DNA of 64,000 bases from Camelus bactrianus. Taxonomy: Eukaryota; Chordata; Mammalia; Artiodactyla; Camelidae. Below the pieces are notes generated by a model. The model ran no database searches. It was not told the DNA's origin and worked only from the letters and a program-made list of their open reading frames with translations. The stretch covers positions 55,313,206-55,377,205 of the forward strand of contig NC_133555.1 in NCBI RefSeq assembly GCF_048773025.1, given 5' to 3'. Position numbers and translations under genes: made by a program. Positions 11,501-22,966 of the stretch are shown here, piece by piece (positions within the stretch are counted from its first letter, which is position 1; every line of letters starts with the position of its first letter).

Positions 11501-12056
11501 CATCTAGCACCAAGGGAACGGGTTGCAGGAGAAACTTTTTCTCTGCTTTCTCAGTCTGTTTCCTAGTGCCGGTTTGATGTTCCTGCAGTTTTCACTGTCA
11601 AACCGAGTTGGAGCTAGTACCTACCCATATATATGTATGGAATGGAGTTTGCAACTGAAAAGAAACTTTGTGTTCCCAACAAGCTAGGTGAAGGACGGCT
11701 TTCACACACACTTATCTCTCCGAACTGAGCAAGTGGAGAGACGTTCGTTCATCTAGCACCAATGGAACGGGTTGCAGGAGACACTTGTTCTCTGCTTTCT
11801 CAGTCTGTTTCCTAGTGCCGGTTTGAAGTTCCTGCAGTTTTCACTGTCAAACCGAGTTGGAGCTAGTACCTCCCCATATATATGTATGGAATTTAGTTTG
11901 CAACTGAAAAGAAACTTTGTGTTCCCAATAAGCTCTGTGAAGGACGGCTTTCACACACAATTATCTCTCAGAACTGAGCAAGTGGATAGACGTTCGTTCA
12001 TCTTGCACCAAGGGAACGGGTTGCAGGAGACACTATTTCTCTGCTTTCTCAGGCTT
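8572..12056. repeat. 14-monomer block, copy 1 (3,485 bp)
   Basis: This segment is repeated immediately downstream at an offset of 3,485 bp (14 x 249 minus 1). Matching landmarks include GAATGGCTTTCTCAC at about 8,706 and 12,191, a rare AGAGACCTTCATTC monomer, a TGGAGAGAG/TTT-type monomer with GCACGTGG, and a GAGATATTTTTC monomer near 11,034 and 14,519. Homology begins just after base 8,571. The block contains a near-identical adjacent monomer pair (CTCTTCTTTCTC at about 9,300 and 9,549). Confidence 0.88.
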
Positions 12057-15000
12057 TTTCCTAGTGCCGGTTTGAAGTTCCTGCAGTTTTCACTGTAAAA
12101 CCGAGTTGGAGCTAGTACCTCCCCATATATATGTATGGAATGGAGTTTGCAACTGAAAAGAAACTTTGTGTTCCCAACAAGCTAGGTGAAGAATGGCTTT
12201 CTCACACACTTAACTTTCGGAACTGAGCACGTGGAGAGACGTTCGTTCATATAGCACCAAGGGAACGGGTTGCAGGAGACACTTTTTCTCTGCTTTCTCA
12301 ATCTGTTTCCTAGTGCCGGTTTGAAGTTCCTGCAGTTTTCACTGTCAAACCGAGTTGGAGCTTGTACCTCCCCATATATATGTATGGAATGGAGTTTGCA
12401 ACTGAAAAGAAACTTTGTGTTCCCAACAAGCTAGTTGAAGGACGGCTTTCACACACAGTTATCCCTCAGAACTGAGCAAGTGGAGAGACGTTCCTTCATC
12501 TAGCACCAATGGCACGGGTTGCAGGAGACACTTTTTCTCTGCTTTCTCAGTCTGTTTCCTAGTGCCGATTTGAAGTTCCTGCAGTTTTCACTGTCAAACC
12601 GAGTTGGAGCTAGTACCTCCCCATATATATGTATGGAATGGAGTTTGCAACTGAAAAGAAACTTTGTGTTCCCAACAAGCTAGGTGAAGGACGGCTTTCA
12701 CACACACTTATCTCTCAGAACTGAGCAAGTGGAGAGACGTTCGTTCATATAGCACCAAGGGAACGGGTTGCAGGAGACACTTGTTCTCTTCTTTCTCAGT
12801 CTTTTTCCTACTGCCGGTTTGATGTTCCTGCAGTTTTCACTGTCAAACCGAGTTGGAGCTAGTACCTCCCCATATATATGTATGGAATGGAGTTTGCAGC
12901 TGAAAAGAAACTTTGTGTTCCCAACAAGCTAGGTGAAGGACGGCTTTCACACACAATTATCTCTCAGAACTGAGCAAGTGGAGAGACGTTCGTTCATCTA
13001 GCACCAAGGGAACGGGTTGCAGGAAACACTTGTTCTCTTCTTTCTCAGTCTTTTTCCTACTGCCGGTTTGAAGTTCCTGCAGTTTTCACTGTCAAACCGA
13101 GTTGGAGCTAGTACCTCCCCATATATATGAATGGAATTTAGTTTGCAACTGAAAAGAAACTTTGTGTTCCCAACAAGCTAGGTGAAGGACGGCTTTCACA
13201 CACACTTATCTCTCAGAACTGAGCAAGTGGAGAGACCTTCATTCATCTAGCACCAAGGGAATGGGTTGCAGGAGACAATATTTCCCTGCTTTCTCAGTCT
13301 GTTTCCTAGTGCCGATTTTAAGTTCCTGCAGTTTTCACTGTCAAACCGAGTTGGAGCTAGTACCTCCCCATATATATGAATGGAATGGAGTTTGCAACTA
13401 AAAAGAAACTTTGTGTTCCCAAAAAGCTAGGTGAAGGATGGCTTTCACACGCACTTATCTCTCGGAACTGAGCACGTGGAGAGATTTTCGTTCATCAAGC
13501 ACCAAGGGAACGGGTTGCAGGAGACACTATTTCTCTGCTTTCTCAGTCTGTTTCCTAGTGCCGGTTTGAAGTTCCTGCAGTTTTCACTGTCAAACAGAGT
13601 TGGAGCTATTACCTCCCCATATATATGTATGGAATGGAGTTTGCAACTGAAAAGAAACTTTGTGTTCCCAACAAGCAAGGTGAAGGACGGCTTTCACACA
13701 CACTTATCTCTACGAACTGAGCAAGTGGAGAGACGTTCGTTCATCTTGCACCAAGGGAACGGGTTGCAGGAGACACTATTTCTCTGCTTTCTCAGGCTTT
13801 TTCCTAGTGCCGGTTTGAAGTTCCTGCAGTTTTCACTGTCAAACAGAGTTGGAGCTAGTTCCTCCCCATATAAATTTATGGAATGGAGTTTGCAACTGAA
13901 AAGAAACTTTGTGTTCTCAACAAGCTAGGTGAAGGACGGCTTTCACACACACTTATCTCTCAGAACTGAGCAAGTGGAGAGACGTTCGTTCATCTAGCAC
14001 GAATGGAACGGGTTGCAGGAGACACTTTTTCTCTGCTTTCTCAGTCTGTTTCCTAGTGCCGGTTTGAAGTTCCTGCAGTTTTCACTGTCAAACCGTGTTG
14101 GAGCTAGTACCTCCCCATATATATGTATGGAATGAAGTTTGCAACTGAAAAGAAACTTTGTGTTCCCAACAAGCTAGGTGAAGGACGGCTTTCACACACA
14201 CTTATCTCTCAGAACTGAGCAAGTGGAGAGACGTTCGTTCATCTAGCACCAAGGGAACGGGTTGCAGGAGACACTATTTCTCTGCTTTCTCAGTCTTTTT
14301 CCTAGTGCCGGTTTGAAGTTCCTGCAGTTTTCACTGTCAAACCGAGTTGGAGCTAGTACCTCCCCATATATATGAATGGAATGGAGTTTGCAACTGAAAA
14401 GAAACTTTGTGTTCCTAACAAGCTAGGTGAAGGTCGGCTTTCACACACACTTATCTCTCAGAACTGAGCAAGTGGAGAGACGTTCTTTCATCTAGCACCA
14501 AGGGAACGGGTTGCAGGAGATATTTTTCTCTGCTTTCTCAGTCTTTTTCCTAGTGCCGGTTTGAAGTTCCTGCAGTTTTCACTGTCAAAGAAAGTTGGAG
14601 CTAGCACCTCCTTATATAGATGCATGGAATGGAGTTTGCAACTGAAAAGAAACTTTGTGTTCTCAACAAGTTAGGAGAAAGACGGCTTTCACACACACTT
14701 AACTCTCAGAACTGAGCAAGTGGAGAGAAGTTCGTTCATCTAGCACTAAGGGAACGGGTTGCAGGAGACACTTTTTCTCTGCTTTTTCAGACTGTTTCCT
14801 AGTGCCGGTTTGAAGTTACTGCAGTTTTCACTGTCAAACCGAGTTGGAGCTAATACCTCCCCATATATATGTATGGAATGAAGTTTGCAACTGTAAAGAA
14901 ACTTTGTGTTCCCAACAAGCTAGGTGAAGGACGGCTTTCACACACACTTATTTCTCAGAACTGAGCAAGTGGAGAGACGTTCGTTCATCTAGCACCAAGG

Positions 15001-15377
15001 GAACGGGTTGCAGGAGAAACTTTTTCTCTGCTTTCTCAGTCTGTTTCCTAGTGCCGGTTTGATGTTCCTGCAGTTTTCACTGTCAAACCGAGTTGGAGCT
15101 AGTACCTCCCCATATATATGTATGGAATGGAGTTTGCAACTGAAAAGAATCTTTGTGTTCCCAACAAGCTAGGTGAAGGACGGCTTTCACACACACTTAT
15201 CTCTCCGAACTGAGCAAGTGGAGAGACGTTCGTTCATCTAGCACCAATGGAACGGGTTGCAGGAGACACTTGTTCTCTGCTTTCTCAGTCTGTTTCCTAG
15301 TGCCGGTTTGAAGTTCCTGCAGTTTTCACTGTCAAACCGAGTTGGAGCTAGTACCTCCCCATATATATGTATGGAAT
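12057..15377. repeat. 14-monomer block, copy 2 (slightly shortened)
   Basis: Base-by-base match to 8,572-11,892 with only scattered single-base differences (for example AGAGAGTTTC against AGAGATTTTC near 13,480). It stops at 15,377, where copy 1 continues with GGAATTTAG but this copy continues with GGAATGGAG, so the last ~164 bp of the unit are replaced. The low divergence points to a recent tandem duplication. Confidence 0.88.
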
Positions 15378-15707
15378 GGAGTTTGCAACTGGAAAGAAAC
15401 TTTGTGTTCTCAACAAGCTAGGTGAAGGAAGGCTTTCACACACACTTATCTCTCAGAACTGAGCAAGTGGAGAGACGTTCGTTCATCTAGCACCAATGGA
15501 ACGGGTTGCAGGAGACACTTGTTCTCTGCTTTCTCAGTCTGTTTCCTAGTGCCGGTTTGAAGTTCCTGCAGTTTTCACTGTCAAACCGAGTTGGAGCTAG
15601 TACCTCCCCATATATATGTATGGAATGGAGTTTGCAACTGGAAAGAAACTTTGTGTTCTCAACAAGCTAGGTGAAGGAAGGCTTTCACACACACTTATCT
15701 CTCAGAA
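15210..15707. repeat. Near-identical single-monomer duplication
   Basis: Two consecutive 249-bp monomers share all markers: AATGGAACGGG, CACTTGTTCTC, CAACTGGAAAG, TGTTCTCAACAAG and GAAGGAAGGC. I see no difference between them across about 249 bp, whereas ordinary neighbours differ at many sites. This is the simplest product of unequal crossover, shifted by one unit. Confidence 0.85.
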
Positions 15708-16835
15708 CTGAGCAAGTGGAGAGACGTTCGTTCATCTAGCACCAAGGGAACGGGTTGCAGGAGACACTTTTTCTCTGCTTTCTCAGTCTGTTTCCTAGTG
15801 CTGGTTTGAAGTTCCTGCAGTTTTCACTGTCAAACCGTGTTGGAGCTAGTACCTCCCCATATATATGTATGGAATGAAGTTTGCAACTGAAAAGAAACTT
15901 TGTGTTCCCAACAAGCTAGGTGAAGGACGGCTTTCACACACACTTATCTCTCAGAACTGAGCAAGTGGAGAGACGTTCGTTCATCTAGCACCAAGGGAAC
16001 GGGTTGCAGGAGACACTATTTCTCTGCTTTCTCAGTCTTTTTCCTAGTGCCGGTTTGAAGTTCCTGCAGTTTTCAATGTCAAACCGAGTTGGAGCTAGTA
16101 CCTACCCATATATATGAATGGAAGGGAGTTTGCAACTGAAAAGAAACTTTGTGTTCCCAACAAGCTAGGTGAAGGACGGCTTTCACACACACTTATCTCT
16201 CAGAACTGAGCAAGTGGAGAGACGTTCGTTCATCTAGCACCAAGGGAACGGGTTGCAGGAGACACTTTTCTCTGCTTTCTCAGTCTTTTTCCTAGTCCCG
16301 ATTTGAAGTTCCTGTAATTTTCACTTTCAAACCAAGTTGGAGCTAGTACCTCCTTATATAGATGCATGGAATGGAGTTTGCAACTGAAAAGAAACTTTGT
16401 GTTCTCAACAAGCTAGGTGAAGGACGGCTTTCACACACACTTATCTCTCAGAACTGAGCAAGTGGAGAGACGTTCGTTCATCTAGAACTAAGGGAACGGG
16501 TTGCAGGAAACACTTTTTCTCTGTTTCTCAGTCTGTTTCCTAGTGTCGGTTTGAAGTTCCTGCAGTTTTCACTGTCAAAACGAGTTGGAGCTAATACCTC
16601 CCCATATATATGTATGGAATGAAGTTTGCAACTGAAAAGAAACTTTGTGTTCCCAACAAGCTAGGTGAAGGACGGCTTTCACACACACTTATCTCTCAGA
16701 ACTGAGCAAGTGGAGAGACGTTCGTTCATCTAGCACCAAGGGAACGGGTTGCAGGAGAAAATTTTTCTCTGCTTTCTCAGTCTGTTTCCTAGTGCCGGTT
16801 TGAAATTCCTGCAGTTTTCACTGTAAAACCGTGTT
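15708..16835. repeat. Linking monomers, also found at 22.4-23.0 kb
   Basis: About 4.5 monomers. The stretch from about 15,640 to 16,245 matches 22,358-22,963 at an offset of 6,718 bp (27 monomers). Shared markers are GTGCTGGTTTG, TTTTCAATGTCAAACC and GGAAGGGAG. It is followed by a TATAGATGCATGG monomer and a CTAAGGG monomer, the same order as near 14,600-14,900. Satellite only. Confidence 0.7.
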
Positions 16836-18066
16836 GGAGCTAGTACCTCCCCATATATATGAATGGAATTTAGTTTGCAACTGAAAAGAAACTTTGTGTT
16901 CCCAACAAGCTAGGTGAAGGACGGCTTTCACACACACTTATCTCTCAGAACTGAGCAAGTGGAGAGACCTTCATTCATCTAGCACCAAGGGAATGGGTTG
17001 CAGGAGACAATATTTCCCTGCTTTCTCAGTCTGTTTCCTAGTGCCGATTTTAAGTTCCTGCAGTTTTCACTGTCAAACCGAGTTGGAGCTAGTACCTCCC
17101 CATATATATGAATGGAATGGAGTTTGCAACTAAAAAGAAACTTTGTGTTCCCAACAAGCTAGGTGAAGGATGGCTTTCAGACGCACTTATCTCTCGGAAC
17201 TGAGCACGTGGAGAGAGTTTCGTTCATCAAGCACCAAGGGAACGGGTTGCAGGAGACACTATTTCTCTGCTTTCTCAGTCTGTTTCCTAGTGCCGGTTTG
17301 AAGTTCCTGCAGTTTTCACTGTCAAACAGAGTTGGAGCTAGTTCCTCCCCATATAAATTTATGGAATGGAGTTTGCAACTGAAAAGAAACTTTGTGTTCT
17401 CAACAAGCTAGGTGAAGGACGGCTTTCACACACACTTATCTCTCAGAACTGAGCAAGTGGAGAGACGTTCGTTCATCTAGCACCAATGGAACGGGTTGCA
17501 GGAGACACTTTTTCTCTGCTTTCTCAGTCTGTTTCCTAGTGCCGGTTTGAAGTTCCTGCAGTTTTCACTGTCAAACCGTGTTGGAGCTAGTACCTCCCCA
17601 TATATATGTATGGAATGAAGTTTGCAACTGAAAAGAAACTTTGTGTTCCCAACAAGCTAGGTGAAGGACGGCTTTCACACACACTTATCTCTCAGAACTG
17701 AGCAAGTGGAGAGACGTTCGTTCATCTAGCACCAAGGGAACGGGTTGCAGGAGACACTATTTCTCTGCTTTCTCAGTCTTTTTCCTAGTGCCGGTTTGAA
17801 GTTCCTGCAGTTTTCACTGTCAAACCGAGTTGGAGCTAGTACCTCCCCATATATATGAATGGAATGGAGTTTGCAACTGAAAAGAAACTTTGTGTTCCTA
17901 ACAAGCTAGGTGAAGGTCGGCTTTCACACACAATTATCTCTCAGAACTGAGCAAGTGGAGAGACGTTCTTTCATCTAGCACCAAGGGAACGGGTTGCAGG
18001 AGATATTTTTCTCTGTTTCTCAGTCTTTTTCCTAGTGCCGGTTTGAAGTTCCTGCAGTTTTCACTG
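16836..18066. repeat. Third, partial copy of the 14-mer block with one monomer deleted
   Basis: The left part matches copy 2 at an offset of about 3,732 bp (AGAGACCTTCATTC at 13,232 and 16,963). After about 17,340 the offset is 3,483-3,484 bp (GAAGGTCGG at about 14,430 and 17,914). The 249-bp change in offset shows exactly one monomer is missing. The hybrid unit at 17,163-17,411 has the left half of one neighbour and the right half of the next. The match ends near 18,066, at TCAAAGAAAG against TCAAACAAAG. Confidence 0.85.
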
Positions 18067-19949
18067 TCAAACAAAGTTGGAGCTAAGACCTCCTTATATA
18101 GATGCATGGAATGGAGTTTGCAACTGAAAAGAATCTTTGTGTTCCCAACAAGCTATGTGAAGGACGGCTTTCACACACACTTATCTCTCAGAACTGAGCA
18201 AGTGGAGAGACGTTCGTTCATTTAGCACTAAGGGAACGGGTTGCAGGTGACACTATTTCTCTGTTTTCTCAGACTGTTTCCTAGTGCCGGTTTGAAGTTC
18301 CTGCAGTTTTCACTGTCAAACCGAGTTGGAGGTAATACCTCCCCATATATATGTATGGAATGAATTTTGCAACTGAAAAGGAAATTTGTGTTCCCAACAA
18401 GCTAGGTGAAGGACGGCTTTCAGACACACTTATCTCTCAGAACTGAGCAAGTGGAGAGACGTTCGTTCATCTAGCACCAAGGGAACGGGTTGCAGGAGAC
18501 AATTTTTCTCTGCTTTCTCAGTATGTTTCCTAGTGCCGGTTTGAAGTTGCTGCAGTTTTCACTGTAAAACCGAGTTGGAGGTAGTACCTACCCATATATA
18601 TGTATGGAATTTAGTTTGCAAATGAAAAGAAACTTTGTGTTCCCAACAAGCTAGGTGAAGGATGGCTTTCACACACACTTATCTCTCAGAAATGAGCAAG
18701 TGGAGAGACGTTCGTTCATCTAGCACCAATGGAATGGGTTGCAGGAGACACTTTTTCTCTGCTTTCTCAGTCTGTTTCCTAGTGCCGGTTTGAAGTTCCT
18801 GCAGTTTTCACTGTCAAACCGAGTTGGAGCTAGTACCTCCCCATATATATGTATGGAATGGAGTTGGCAACTGAAAAGAAACTTTGTGTTCCCAACAAGC
18901 TAGATGAAGGACGGCTTTCACACACACTTATCTCTCAGAATTGAGCAAGTGGAGAGACGTTCGTTCATCTAGCACTAAGGGAACGGGTTGCAGGAGACAC
19001 TTTTTCTCTGCTTTCTCAGTCTTTTTCCTAGTGCCGGTTTGAAGTTCCTGCAGTTTTCACTGTCAAAGAAAGTTGGAGCTAGCACCTCCTTATATAGATG
19101 CATGGAATGGAGTTTGCAACTGAAAAGAAACTTTGTGTTCTCAACAAGTTAGGAGAAAGACGGCTTTCACACACACTTAACTCTCAGAAATGAGCAAGTG
19201 GAGAGAAGTTCGTTCATCTAGCACTAAGGGAACGGGTTGCAGGAGACACTTTTTCTCTGCTTTTTCAGACTGTTTCCTAGTGCCGGTTTGAAGTTACTGC
19301 AGTTTTCACTCTCAAACCGAGTTGGAGCTAATACCTCCCCATATATATGTATGGAATGAAGTTTGCAACTGTAAAGAAACTTTGTGTTCCCAACAAGCTA
19401 GGTGAAGGACGGCTTTCACACACACTTATTTCTCAGAACTGAGCAAGTGGAGAGACGTTCGTTCATCTAGCACCAAGGGAACGGGTTGCAGGAGAAACTT
19501 TTTCTCTGCTTTCTCAGTCTGTTTCCTAGTGCCGGTTTGATGTTCCTGCAGTTTTCACTGTCAAACCGAGTTGGAGCTAGTACCTCCCCATATATATGTA
19601 TGGAATGGAGTTTGCAACTGAAAAGAAACTTTGTGTTCCCAACAAGCTAGGTGAAGGACGGCTTTCACACACACTTATCTCTCCGAACTGAGCAAGTGGA
19701 GAGACGTTCGTTCATCTAGCACCAATGGAACGGGTTGCAGGAGACACTTGTTCTCTGCTTTCTCAGTCTGTTTCCTAGTGCCGGTTTGAAGTTCCTGCAG
19801 TTTTCACTGTCAAACCGAGTTGGAGCTAGTACCTCCCCATATATATGTATGGAATTTAGTTTGCAACTGAAAAGAAACTTTGTGTTCCCAATAAGCTCTG
19901 TGAAGGACGGCTTTCACACACAATTATCTCTCAGAACTGAGCAAGTGGA
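17710..19949. repeat. 9-monomer HOR, copy 1 (2,240 bp)
   Basis: Matches the next segment at a fixed offset of 2,240 bp (9 x 249 minus 1). Shared markers: GGAGCTAAGACC near 18,080/20,320, GGAGGTAATACCTCC at 18,328/20,568, GGAGTTGGCAAC near 18,860/21,100, and AGTTAGGAGAAAG near 19,148/21,388. Its right part (TATAGATGC, CTAAGGG, CACTTGTTC monomers) also matches the end of the 14-mer block near 11.1-12.0 kb, so this HOR was assembled from older blocks. It overlaps the end of the partial 14-mer copy. Confidence 0.87.
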
Positions 19950-22206
19950 TAGACGTTCGTTCATCTAGCACCAAGGGAACGGGTTGCAGGAGACACTATT
20001 TCTCTGCTTTCTCAGTCTTTTTCCTAGTGCCGGTTTGAAGTTCCTGCAGTTTTCACTGTCAAACCGAGTTGGAGCTAGTACCTCCCCATATATATGAATG
20101 GAATGGAGTTTGCAACTGAAAAGAAACTTTGTGTTCCTAACAAGCTAGGTGAAGGTCGGCTTTCACACACACTTATCTCTCAGAACTGAGCAAGTGGAGA
20201 GACGTTCTTTCATCTAGCACCAAGGGAACGGGTTGCAGGAGATATTTTTCTCTGCTTTCTCAGTCTTTTTCCTAGTGCCGGTTTGAAGTTCCTGCAGTTT
20301 TCACTGTCAAACAAAGTTGGAGCTAAGACCTCCTTATATAGATGCATGGAATGGAGTTTGCAACTGAAAAGAATCTTTGTGTTCCCAACAAGCTATGTGA
20401 AGGACGGCTTTCACACACACTTATCTCTCAGAACTGAGCAAGTGGAGAGACGTTCGTTCATTTAGCACTAAGGGAACGGGTTGCAGGTGACACTATTTCT
20501 CTGTTTTCTCAGACTGTTTCCTAGTGCCGGTTTGAAGTTCCTGCAGTTTTCACTGTCAAACCGAGTTGGAGGTAATACCTCCCCATATATATGTATGGAA
20601 TGAATTTTGCAACTGAAAAGGAAATTTGTGTTCCCAACAAGCTAGGTGAAGGACGGCTTTCACACACACTTATCTCTCAGAACTGAGCAAGTGGAGAGAC
20701 GTTCGTTCATCTAGCACCAAGGGAACGGGTTGCAGGAGACAATTTTTCTCTGCTTTCTCAGTATGTTTCCTAGTGCCGGTTTGAAGTTGCTGCAGTTTTC
20801 ACTGTAAAACCGAGTTGGAGGTAGTACCTACCCATATATATGTATGGAATTTAGTTTGCAAATGAAAAGAAACTTTGTGTTCCCAACAAGCTAGGTGAAG
20901 GACGGCTTTCACACACACTTATCTCTCAGAAATGAGCAAGTGGAGAGACGTTCGTTCATCTAGCACCAATGGAATGGGTTGCAGGAGACACTTTTTCTCT
21001 GCTTTCTCAGTCTGTTTCCTAGTGCCGGTTTGAAGTTCCTGCAGTTTTCACTGTCAAACCGAGTTGGAGCTTGTACCTCCCCATATATATGTATGGAATG
21101 GAGTTGGCAACTGAAAAGAAACTTTGTGTTCCCAACAAGCTAGATGAAGGACGGCTTTCACACACACTTATCTCTCAGAATTGAGCAAGTGGAGAGACGT
21201 TCGTTCATCTAGCACTAAGGGAACGGGTTGCAGGAGACACTTTTTCTCTGCTTTCTCAGTCTTTTTCCTAGTGCCTGTTTGAAGTTCCTGCAGTTTTCAC
21301 TGTCAAAAAAAGTTGGAGCTAGCACCTCCTTATATAGATGCATGGAATGGAGTTTGCAACTGAAAAGAAACTTTGTGTTCTCAACAAGTTAGGAGAAAGA
21401 CGGCTTTCACACACACTTAACTCTCAGAACTGAGCAAGTGGAGAGAAGTTCGTTCATCTAGCACTAAGGGAACGGGTTGCAGGAGACACTTTTTCTCTGC
21501 TTTTTCAGACTGTTTCCTAGTGCCGGTTTGAAGTTACTGCAGTTTTCACTGTCAAACCGAATTGGAGCTAATACCTCCCCATATATATGTATGGAATGAA
21601 GTTTGCAACTGTAAAGAAACTTTGTGTTCCCAACAAGCTAGGTGAAGGACGGCTTTCACACACACTTATTTCTCAGAACTGAGCAAGTGGAGAGACGTTC
21701 GTTCATCTAGCACCAAGGGAACGGGTTGCAGGAGAAACTTTTTCTCTGCTTTCTTAGTCTGTTTCCTAGTGCCGGTTTGATGTTCCTGCAGTTTTCACTG
21801 TCAAACCGAGTTGGAGCTAGTACCTCCCCATATATATGTATGGAATGGAGTTTGCAACTGAAAAGAAACTTTGTGTTCCCAACAAGCTAGTTGAAGGACG
21901 GCTTTCACACACACTTATCTCTCCGAACTGAGCAAGTGGAGAGACGTTCGTTCATCTATCACCAATGGAACGGGTTGCAGGAGACACTTGTTCTCTGCTT
22001 TCTCAGTCTGTTTCCTAGTGCCGGTTTGAAGTTCCTGCAGTTTTCACTGTCAAACCGAGTTGGAGCTAGTACCTCCCCATATATATGTATGGAATTTAGT
22101 TTGCAACTGAAAAGAAACTTTGTGTTCCCAATAAGCTCTGTGAAGTACGGCTTTCACACACAATTATCTCTCAGAACTGAGCAAGTGGATAGACGTTCGT
22201 TCATCT
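19950..22206. repeat. 9-monomer HOR, copy 2
   Basis: Matches 17,710-19,966 at an offset of 2,240 bp with few differences (for example CTGTCAAAAAAAG near 21,303 where copy 1 has TCAAAGAAAG). Homology ends near 22,206, where CATCTTGCACC replaces CATCTAGCACC. Confidence 0.87.
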
Positions 22207-22966
22207 TGCACCAAGGGAACGGGTTGCAGGAGACACTATTTCTCTGCTTTCTCAGGCTTTTTCCTAGTGCCGGTTTGAAGTTCCTGCAGTTTTCACTGTC
22301 AAACCGAGTTGGAGCTAGTACCTCCCCATATATATGTATGGAATGGAGTTTGCAACTGGAAAGAAACTTTGTGTTCCTAACAAGCTAGGTGAAGGAAGGC
22401 TTTCACACACACTTATCTCTCAGAACTGAGCAAGTGGAGAGACGTTCGTTCATCTAGCACCAATGGAACGGGTTGCAGGAGACACTTTTTCTCTGCTTTC
22501 TCAGTCTGTTTCCTAGTGCTGGTTTGAAGTTCCTGCAGTTTTCACTGTCAAACCGTGTTGGAGCTAGTACCTCCCCATATATATTTATGGAATGAAGTTT
22601 GCAACTGAAAAGAAACTTTGTGTTCCCAACAAGCTAGGTGAAGGACGGCTTTCACACACACTTATCTCTCAGAACTGAGCAAGTGGAGAGACGTTCGTTC
22701 ATCTAGCACCAAGGGAACGGGTTGCAGGAGACACTATTTCTCTGCTTTCTCAGTCTTTTTCCTAGTGCCGGTTTGAAGTTCCTGCAGTTTTCAATGTCAA
22801 ACCGAGTTGGAGCTAGTACCTACCCATATATATGTATGGAAGGGAGTTTGCAACGGAAAAGAAACTTTGTGTTCCCAACAAGCTAGGTGAAGGACGGCTT
22901 TCACACACACTTATCTCTCAGAACTGAGCAAGTGGAGAGACGTTCGTTCATCTAGCACCAAGGGAA
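22207..22966. repeat. Linking monomers homologous to the 15.5-16.2 kb stretch
   Basis: Three monomers. CAACTGGAAAG with GAAGGAAGGC (about 22,355), GTGCTGG (about 22,518) and TTCAATGTC (about 22,792) follow the same order as near 15,637, 15,800 and 16,074. This is a displaced copy of that segment. Confidence 0.75.
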
